This document shows, piece by piece, positions 27,116 through 33,336 of a DNA stretch of 64,000 nt (its first letter is position 1; every line of letters begins with the position of its first letter). A program made the position numbers and the translations under genes. Under the pieces are notes generated by a model. The model did no database searches and was not told where the DNA came from. It saw only the letters and a program-made list of their open reading frames with translations. The stretch is from Bradyrhizobium erythrophlei. GTDB taxonomy: Bacteria > Pseudomonadota > Alphaproteobacteria > Rhizobiales > Xanthobacteraceae. The DNA is taken from contig FSRD01000002.1 of the NCBI GenBank assembly GCA_900129675.1, positions 310,001-374,000 of the forward strand, given 5' to 3'.

Positions 27116-27259
27116 ATGGCAGATCGCAGCAGCCTGAAATTTGTCGGCTTTATCTTCGCAACCGTCACCGTGGGGGTGATGCTGACCACCGCGATGGTGG
27201 TGAAAGGATATGCCGACGGCGGCTACACGCTCGAGAGCGCGTCGTTCGCCCGCCGATAG
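27116..27259 (+). CDS. Small single-pass membrane protein
   Basis: A 47-residue protein, MADRSSLKFVGFIFATVTVG.., with one transmembrane helix (VGFIFATVTVGVMLTTAMVV) and a short tail (KGYADGGYTLESASFARR). ATG 27116 follows GGGACGACC. Function unknown. Confidence 0.6.
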   Translation: MADRSSLKFVGFIFATVTVGVMLTTAMVVKGYADGGYTLESASFARR

Positions 27260-27346
27260 GTTAAGGATTTGCTAACCGCAGACCCTGAATAGGGCGCGTC
27301 CCGGAATCGGATCCGGCGCGGGAACGCCATCGTTGCGCGCGAAAAA

Positions 27347-27484
27347 TCAGCGGCTCCAGATCAGCGCCAGAACCACCACGGCCACGGCCAGCAGTCCGAT
27401 GAACCGGATCAGGATGGTGCCCATGCTGTGCGACGAGTGCCGCAACGGGATCGGATCGGTATTGTCCGGCCGAACGCTTTCCAT
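27347..27484 (-). CDS. Small single-pass membrane protein
   Basis: A 45-residue protein, MESVRPDNTDPIPLRHSSHS followed by a C-terminal membrane helix (ILIRFIGLLAVAVVVLALIW). Start ATG 27484; the longer frame to 27619 has a non-native leader. Function unknown. Confidence 0.55.
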   Translation of the reverse strand: MESVRPDNTDPIPLRHSSHSMGTILIRFIGLLAVAVVVLALIWSR

Positions 27485-27635
27485 GAAGAATATCCCCGAA
27501 ATCTGAAGCCCTCGTGCGGGCGCCTGCTGTTGGTCGCAGTTCACCGCCGGCAAGTTCAAATCAATTTTTAGCCAAACGAAACCGCCGCGCTCCATTAGCA
27601 GGAGGCGGCGGCAGGTCAAGTCTTGACGGGAGGAT

Positions 27636-28058
27636 TTAGCTGTTGCGAAGCCCGTCGGCGGCGCGTTTCCACTGCGTGACGTTGTCGGCGATCATGCGCG
27701 TCGACTTCATCGCGGCCTGGCTGAGCTGGGCGTAACCGGAGATTTCGCGCTGGACGCGCTGGCCTTCGGCATGCAGCAGGTCGCGCAGGCTTTCCAGTTC
27801 GGAAATCAGCTTCTCGATTTCCGCCAGCGAGGTGCCGGCGACGCGCTGGATCAGCGAGTTCACGTTGTTGACGGTGGCCTCGGTGTTGGGCTCGAGCGGC
27901 GCCGTTTCCGGGCTGGCAACCGCCGGGCGGCGCAGATAGGCGATATCGTTGCGGACGAAATCGCGGATCCCGGCCTCAACTTCGGAGACCGCAGCGAGAT
28001 TGCTGTCGACGACATCCTCTGGTGCATCAACTTGTTCGGAACGAATACTAGCGTTCAT
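27636..28058 (-). CDS. Hypothetical coiled-coil protein
   Basis: A 140-residue soluble protein with no signal peptide. Residues ~60-115 are predicted helical and coiled-coil (VNSLIQRVAGTSLAEIEKLISELESLRDLLHAEGQRVQREI); the C-terminus is amphipathic. Conserved-looking but unassigned. It follows the beta-barrel-like gene on the same strand with a 154 bp gap. Confidence 0.75.
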   Translation of the reverse strand: MNASIRSEQVDAPEDVVDSNLAAVSEVEAGIRDFVRNDIAYLRRPAVASPETAPLEPNTEATVNNVNSLIQRVAGTSLAEIEKLISELESLRDLLHAEGQRVQREISGYAQLSQAAMKSTRMIADNVTQWKRAADGLRNS

Positions 28059-28212
28059 CGGCTATTCCTCTGTTTCGCATTTGAGCGAGCGCGGACGTCC
28101 CCCGCACGACGAAGTGACGGTGCTATCAGGGCTGCCGATTTTGACCGCATCTGGGCCAATATGCGGCAAGGCTGGATCATTCCTGGGCAATGGCGGAATG
28201 GTAAGAGTTTAA

Positions 28213-29121
28213 TTACCAGCTGCGCTTGAACCCGGCGCTGAAGCTCTTGTTGGCGGTGCCCTGCGCGGTTTCGCCGATCGAGCCCGAGATGGTGACGCCG
28301 TCGAACAGCTTCTGCTCGGCGCCGACCTTGCGCAGCCATTTGTCGTCGTTGGTCGACAGCGTCTGGCCGGCCGTGAAGCTGGTGCCGGTATCGGTGATGC
28401 TGAGCCTGGCCGACTGGTCGGTTTCGTAGCTGCGCACCGGGCGGCTGACGATACCGGGCACCGGCACGATGCCCTGCTGGATCAAACTATAGTCGTTCTG
28501 CAGGGTAACCGAATATTGCTCGTTGAGCGGCAGCGATTTGCTCAAGGAGGTGCCGAGCTTGCTCTGGTCCTGGCCGGGATCGACGCGGGCTTCGACCGCG
28601 GTCTTGTCCCAGATCGAGCCGACCCCGGGCGCGGTGATCGCCGCCCAGGCGGTGCCGGAGGATTGCGGCACGCTGCCGCCATTCGCCAGTTTTTCCGACA
28701 GCACTTCCGAGGCCGTCAGCGTGCCTTGCCGTGCGACCGTCATGTCGGCGCCGATCCGCGTGTCCAGGAACGGCGAGACCGACTGCTTGACCGAGACGGC
28801 GGATGAGCCGTTCGGCTTGGCGTTCGACGACCACGACGCCTCGGCGCCGGCGGTCTTCGGCGCGGCACGGCCTTTCGGCGCGGGGCCGGTCAGGGTGGAG
28901 GCGTCGACATTGAGCTGGCTCCAGTCCAGCTTGCTGACGTCGATGTCCTTCATGATATCGGCGTCATTGACGTCGGGCGCGGTGGCGGCTTCCGCCGCGG
29001 GTTCTTCCGCATCGTTTTCCGCCGGGGGCGTCTGCGCAGCCGCCGCCAGCAGCGTGGCCAGACTGAAGCCGGCCACCAGCAGCGGCAGCCTTGCCCGGCG
29101 AAATCGTGTTGAGGGAGTCAT
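28213..29121 (-). CDS. Exported protein, probable outer-membrane beta-barrel
   Basis: A 302-residue protein with a signal peptide (RARLPLLVAGFSLATLLAAAAQ), an acidic Ala/Pro-rich linker (to ~residue 60), and a C-terminal half of alternating polar/hydrophobic strands (YSVTLQNDYSLIQ, SARLSITDTGTSFTAGQTLS, GVTISGSIGETAQG) ending in GFKRSW. A final aromatic residue is typical of outer-membrane proteins assembled by BAM. No family assigned. Start ATG 29121. Confidence 0.75.
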   Translation of the reverse strand: MTPSTRFRRARLPLLVAGFSLATLLAAAAQTPPAENDAEEPAAEAATAPDVNDADIMKDIDVSKLDWSQLNVDASTLTGPAPKGRAAPKTAGAEASWSSNAKPNGSSAVSVKQSVSPFLDTRIGADMTVARQGTLTASEVLSEKLANGGSVPQSSGTAWAAITAPGVGSIWDKTAVEARVDPGQDQSKLGTSLSKSLPLNEQYSVTLQNDYSLIQQGIVPVPGIVSRPVRSYETDQSARLSITDTGTSFTAGQTLSTNDDKWLRKVGAEQKLFDGVTISGSIGETAQGTANKSFSAGFKRSW

Positions 29122-29197
29122 TACCCGCCCGCATTCCAGATGCCGCCGAACATGCGTCGGCTCTGGTGCGAAATTATGGCGGGCAGGCGAACGGTCG

Positions 29198-29632
29198 TTA
29201 CACCGCCATCCGCGGCAGATGGATCGGATAGCCCACGGTCTGCTCGACCAGATCGAAGCTGTCGACCAGGACCCGGAAATTGGTCAGCCGGCCGGCCTTG
29301 AACTGCGCGAAATGGGCGATCCGCAAGCTGATCGGCTTGTTCGAATCGAGCGCGGTCAGCGAATAGCGCATCATCGAGGACGCCGAATCGGTCCCCAGCA
29401 TGATCGACTCGCGATCGAAGCGGCGGACGCGAACATTGTCGGCGATCTGCCGGATCACCTCGATCACGGCCGCCTTGCCCCGGCGTGAGCCGAAGAACGG
29501 AAACAGGTCGATCGGGCCATAGATCGCCCAGTCGACGTCCTCGTCGAGCAGGGCTTCGAGATCTGCGAACTGGCGCTCATTGATCGCGCGGTGAAACGCG
29601 CGCGAAAAACGCCAGAGACTGTGCTCTGTCAT
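29198..29632 (-). CDS. NTF2-like / SnoaL-type protein
   Basis: A 144-residue cone-fold protein: FSRAFHRAINERQFADLEALLDEDVDWAIYGP, then FGSRRGKAAVIEVIRQIADN, and AHFAQFKAGRLTNFRVLVDSFDLVEQ at the end. ATG 29632 is preferred over TTG 29647. It resembles the protein at 30338-30787 in pattern (G/H-RRGKAA near the middle and IDTFDLVQQ/VDSFDLVEQ near the end), so the two are local paralogues. Confidence 0.85.
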   Translation of the reverse strand: MTEHSLWRFSRAFHRAINERQFADLEALLDEDVDWAIYGPIDLFPFFGSRRGKAAVIEVIRQIADNVRVRRFDRESIMLGTDSASSMMRYSLTALDSNKPISLRIAHFAQFKAGRLTNFRVLVDSFDLVEQTVGYPIHLPRMAV

Positions 29633-29798
29633 TTGCGGTGTTCCCAAGACTGGATGGCTAAAACAGCGACGTGCCTGCGGGCGTCAGCTTTGACGCGGCG
29701 TCAGGCGGCTGCAATTCATTAGCGTACTAACAATAGGGTGAGTTGGCCGAAATACAATTGACATTTTTGCAATGCACAAATGCAACGGTCACGGGCAT

Positions 29799-30065
29799 TT
29801 ACCGGTCACTTCGCCGAGCGGGCTCGCGCTCGATGGCGATTTCGGCGTCCCGGATCGCGATCATGCCGAACAACAAGGCGCCGGCGATGCCGCCGACCAC
29901 GGCCCCCAGCGGCATGAAGGTGAAGAACACCAGCATGCCGCTATACCCTTCAAAACCTGTGGTTTTAAAGGTTTCGACCCAGGCCAGCCCGGCCCCGATC
30001 CCGAGCGCTGCGCCACCCAGCGCCCCCAATGCCAATCCCAGCAAAGCCAGCAACGCGATCTTCAT
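29799..30065 (-). CDS. Small membrane protein
   Basis: An 88-residue protein with two hydrophobic segments (IALLALLGLALGALGGAALGIGAG and MLVFFTFMPLGAVVGGIAGALLFGMI) and a charged cytoplasmic tail (DAEIAIEREPARRSDR). Glycine zipper-like spacing in the first segment. Function unknown. It lies between the two NTF2-like genes, on the same strand. Confidence 0.72.
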   Translation of the reverse strand: MKIALLALLGLALGALGGAALGIGAGLAWVETFKTTGFEGYSGMLVFFTFMPLGAVVGGIAGALLFGMIAIRDAEIAIEREPARRSDR

Positions 30066-30161
30066 GCTTCTTCTTCAGCCCCGATAATCCGCAACAAGCC
30101 CAGTGGTAAGTCACGGCGAGGGCGGTGAGGTTCAATGCGGCGGGAAATTTCTAAAGGGTGC

Positions 30162-30332
30162 TGTCATTCCGGGGCCTCGCCACAACTCTTGCCGTCATTC
30201 CGGGGCGTCGCGTAGCGACGAGCTGTGATGTGCAGCTGCACATCAGAGAATCCATAACCACGAAGTATGGATTCCGGCCCTGCGCCTAAGGCGGCGCATC
30301 CACGATGTGCAATTGCACATCCCGGAATGACA
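30162..30332. repeat. REP-like palindromic repeat (GTCATTCCGGGGC type)
   Basis: Two tandem left arms (TGTCATTCCGGGGC and CGTCATTCCGGGGC), then a hairpin with GATGTGCAGCTGCACATC and GATGTGCAATTGCACATC, and a right arm CCCGGAATGACA. Located between the small membrane protein gene and the NTF2-like gene. Confidence 0.75.
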
Positions 30333-30337
30333 AAGGC

Positions 30338-30787
30338 CTAGATCCCGTCCGGCTCGCCGCCGGTCAGCACCGCGGTGACGTCGCGTTCGAGCACCTGCTG
30401 GACCAGGTCGAAGGTGTCGATGATCTCCCGGATCTCGGCGATGCGGCCGTCGCGCAGCGTATAGAAGCCCGCGATGTCGAACTGCATCACCCGATCATTG
30501 CTGCGCTTGCGGAAGAACACCCTGATATGTGCCGCGACCTTGTCGCCCTCGGCGACCAGGATCGGCACCTCGTAGCGCATCTCGGAATAGCGGGCGTTGA
30601 CCGTGGTCCACATCTCGCGCATCGCGGCCTTGCCGCGGCGGTGGCCCATATGCGGCAGGATGTCGACCGGGGCGTTAGCGAGGAATTCGATGTCCTCGGC
30701 GCAGCGCGCCAGCGCGCCTTCAATGTCTCCGGAATAGAAGACCTCGAGAAATTTCAGCACCTGCTGACGGTGAAGATCGGCAGACAT
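30338..30787 (-). CDS. NTF2-like / SnoaL-type protein
   Basis: A 149-residue cone-fold protein. It has VLKFLEVFYSGDIEGALARCAEDIEFL at the start, MGHRRGKAAMREMWTTVNAR in the middle and GFYTLRDGRIAEIREIIDTFDL at the end. Local paralogue of 29198-29632. Members bind or transform small hydrophobic molecules; no reaction is claimed. Confidence 0.85.
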   Translation of the reverse strand: MSADLHRQQVLKFLEVFYSGDIEGALARCAEDIEFLANAPVDILPHMGHRRGKAAMREMWTTVNARYSEMRYEVPILVAEGDKVAAHIRVFFRKRSNDRVMQFDIAGFYTLRDGRIAEIREIIDTFDLVQQVLERDVTAVLTGGEPDGI

Positions 30788-30949
30788 CTCGCTCTCCGTC
30801 GGCGTTCGATCCGACTCACTTGCAACGGTTGCATTGTGGCTGGAACGGTTTTGGGATCAATCGGCAAAAGGAAGCACACGTTGGACGTCACCAGGGCAAA
30901 AAAGGTTCGCACAACCAGAAAGAGTGGTTTGCAAAAATGCACCATTATG

Positions 30950-31180
30950 GCCGGGCGCGCCGGCCGCTGAACGGCGGGCCGCTCCACACTTGATCGTCAT
31001 CACCCGCGCATGCGGGTGATCCAGTACGCCGCGGCCTCTCGATTCCCTTGCTGGCGTCTCTGCAATACTGGGTCGCCCGGTCCCGGCTACGCCAAGGCTT
31101 CGCCGAGGCTTCCCTATGCCGGCTCGCCGAAGCTTTAGCGGAGGCGGCAAGCCGGGCGATGACAGCTGTAAGTGTGGTAC
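30950..31180. repeat. Low-complexity palindromic repeat region
   Basis: GCCGGGCGCGCCGGCC, CATCACCCGCGCATGCGGGTGATCC and a repeated GCTACGCCAAGGCTTCGCC / GCCGGCTCGCCGAAGC / GCAAGCCGGGCGATGACA arrangement form nested inverted repeats. The gap 30788-31243 is otherwise empty. Confidence 0.55.
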
Positions 31181-31243
31181 CGTGGAACTCCGCAGCGCAA
31201 TGGCCGTTAACGATGCGACATCCCCGTCAGGAGATACCGCGTC

Positions 31244-31375
31244 ATGAAAACCGCAGCCGCCATTTTTGCCGCCGCCGCCGGCTGCCTCTACGGCCGCCAC
31301 CGCGCCAAGGAGCAGGAAAAGCAGCAGCAGGGCCAGGGCCAGCCGGCGCCGCGGGCGGGGCAGGAGAAGCTGTAA
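31244..31375 (+). CDS. Very small hypothetical protein
   Basis: A frame of 43 codons: MKTAAAIFAAAAGCLYGRHR followed by a Glu/Lys/Gln-rich tail and PRAGQEKL. CAGGAG lies 11 bp upstream of the ATG. The Ala-rich start could be a short membrane or lipoprotein signal. Support is only the ribosome-binding site and plausible composition. Confidence 0.4.
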   Translation: MKTAAAIFAAAAGCLYGRHRAKEQEKQQQGQGQPAPRAGQEKL

Positions 31376-31384
31376 GTTTTTCTC

Positions 31385-31506
31385 CGCGTCATTGCTTTCT
31401 CTCGCCGTCATTGCTCTCCGCGTCATTGCGAGGAGCGTAAGCGACGAAGCAATCCATTCTTCCTTTTCGGTGCAAGATGGATTGCTTCGCTTCGCTCGCA
31501 ATGACG
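31385..31506. repeat. REP-like palindromic repeats (GTCATTGCGAGG type)
   Basis: Three successive CGTCATTGC words (31385-31430) and a full GCGACGAAGCAATCC / GGATTGCTTCGC / GCTCGCAATGACG palindrome, the same type as 16577 and 62441. Confidence 0.7.
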
Positions 31507-31589
31507 GTGTTGTTCGGCGTGCCCGCCGCACGATGCCCTCACACGAATTTCTGATTCAAATTTCAAACAGCGAATACACGTCCGCCGTC

Positions 31590-32155
31590 TCGCGGCGCGA
31601 TGCGTCCGAGCTTTGCGAAGGCTCTCCCTCAAAAAGAGGGAGCAGGGAATGCCGGGTGCGCGCTGCACCCGCGGTCTCGTGTGCAAGATGCAAAAAAAAG
31701 GCGCACACGAGCATACAGGTTCAGCGGAAACACTCCGGCATTCCCCGCGCAATGGCTTTACGGCTTATGCCGTGCTCCCCGGCGACGAATTCGTCTTGTC
31801 ACCGTCGCTGCCGGCTTGATGGCGGAATCGAATCCGGTCGGATCGATTTCGCCACCGGCAGCTTGGCACCAGCAACGGGTGTCGGGACCACACGGTTTTG
31901 CCGTACGCTTTGGCGCCGTTCGTCCTGCGCGCCGGTCGATCGCTCACGAGAGACTCGCCCCGCGATCGCCTTGCGCGCCGACGCTGCCGCGTCCACCGCA
32001 TCCCGTCCCAACGTTCGTGACGATGGCCAACGCCCCTCGCTTAAGGACAGGACGGCGAGGCTTCTAGAGTTGATTTGCCCGACACGCCAAGCGGAATATT
32101 TTTGTAAGGCCCACTGGACCGAGCAAGAGCGTGATTTGCCCGTCGGGCAACACAA
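31590..32155 (-). repeat. R2 mosaic repeat, copy 3 (inverted, diverged)
   Basis: The reverse complement of 31613-31830 matches 16286-16510, and the reverse complement of 31960-32150 matches 7563-7740, with GCGTCCACCGCATCCC, CGTTCGTGACGATGG and AAGCGGAATATTTTT conserved. So this is a full but degraded copy in the opposite orientation. The region 31376-32251 otherwise contains no supported gene. Confidence 0.7.
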
Positions 32156-32251
32156 GCGCTTGTGGGTGCTGACGGGCGTGGGTACCCAGGAATTTCCCGG
32201 AACAACGCCGATGCGTGCCGCGTTTATCTCGTTGCGTAACGGAGACCATCA

Positions 32252-32443
32252 ATGACAAAGCCGCTAACCGACACCATCCTGCCCGTTCCCGACGACAACC
32301 GCAGCCACAAGGGCCCCGGCAGCGCGCCCGCCGTTCCCCTCGACACCACCAGGGGCCATCGCGACGACGAAAAACAAAACATCCGCGAACAGGCCGCGCA
32401 CGGGAATATGGTGCAGAATACGAGCAGCAGAAGGTCGGGGTGA
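32252..32443 (+). CDS. Small hypothetical hydrophilic protein
   Basis: A 63-residue protein MTKPLTDTILPVPDDNRSHK.., very polar, with DDEKQNIREQAAHGNMVQNT near the C-terminus. ACGGAGACC lies at good spacing before the ATG. Likely disordered. No function known. Confidence 0.6.
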   Translation: MTKPLTDTILPVPDDNRSHKGPGSAPAVPLDTTRGHRDDEKQNIREQAAHGNMVQNTSSRRSG

Positions 32444-32477
32444 TTCCCACTCGCTTGCTTGCGCACGACACACCTTC

Positions 32478-32569
32478 CGTCATGGCCGGGCTTGTCCCGG
32501 CCATCCACGTCTTTCGTGCTGTCAGACTGCAAGGACGTGGATGCCCGGCACAAGGCCGGGCATGACGAG
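32478..32569. repeat. REP-like palindromic repeat (CATGGCCGGGC type)
   Basis: GTCATGGCCGGGCTTGTCCC and CCGGCCATCCACGTC on the left mirror GACGTGGATGCCCGG and GGCCGGGCATGACG on the right. Related to 22596. Confidence 0.75.
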
Positions 32570-32718
32570 CATCTGTAAGATGTGCGTGGTCCGCATCACG
32601 GCACGCGCCAGGGTACGCGGCCAGTCTGGCATTCACGAACGACCGTCCTCGGCGAGGACGGTCCGCGCACAGGGAATGCCGCCCCGGTGCGCCGCCGCTG
32701 GGCGACAAGGCAGCCAAA

Positions 32719-33265
32719 TCAGTCCATTCCGTGCTGTTTTCGCCAGTCCAGGGCGGCCGAAACCAGAGACTGCCGGGTAGTCGTCTGCGGGTTAACGATT
32801 GCATCCGCAAATTCGGGACTTGGATAAATCATCCGCTTGTTTCCGCCGAAGCTGATCCAGACTGGCAGTGATCCCTCCTCGATGAACATATTCAGGACGG
32901 ATTTGATTTGAGGACGTTCAAAGTCGGCGAGCCCATCCATTGCTCGCGCCACGACATAATTTCTTTCGAACGGTGTTCGCTCGGGAATGCGCCGATCTAT
33001 CGAGAAGACAACTCTCGATTTGTCGGGGCGCAACTACTCGGGCATGGCTTCGATACGACGCCAAAGACAATACCAGGTTCGGCAAGTTTTGCGGTCTGGC
33101 CGGATATATCCTGCAACCGGCTCCGGTGCAGTGACGGCAAAGAAGGTGAGGCGGTTTCCTCAGCGCCGGATCGTCGATTTCAAGAATGTCGCAGCACGCA
33201 ACGCAAGAACCACAATTGCGATTTGCAACAAGATGGTCAGGCGGCGAAGATGGACTTTCTGACAT
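32719..33265 (-). pseudogene. Broken gene for a CxxC zinc/iron-chelating-domain protein
   Basis: The frame starting at 33265 has NCGSCVACCDILEIDDPALR and HCTGAGCRIY, the Cys-rich pattern of YkgJ-type zinc- or iron-chelating proteins. At the run of four A (minus strand, 33087-33090) the frame shifts; removing one A gives ARPQTCRTWYCLWRRIEAMP, restoring the expected conserved Cys. That frame then meets a TAG at 33034-33036 and continues as LRPDKSRVVFSIDRR.. to a stop at 32719. Two lesions in one coherent protein (~180 residues) mark it as a pseudogene. Confidence 0.78.
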
Positions 33266-33336
33266 CAGTCACTCGCTCGGAAATTAATCCCTGACCGTCA
33301 ACGCGAGTGCCAGGCACGATGGCGGGTTGATCTTCT

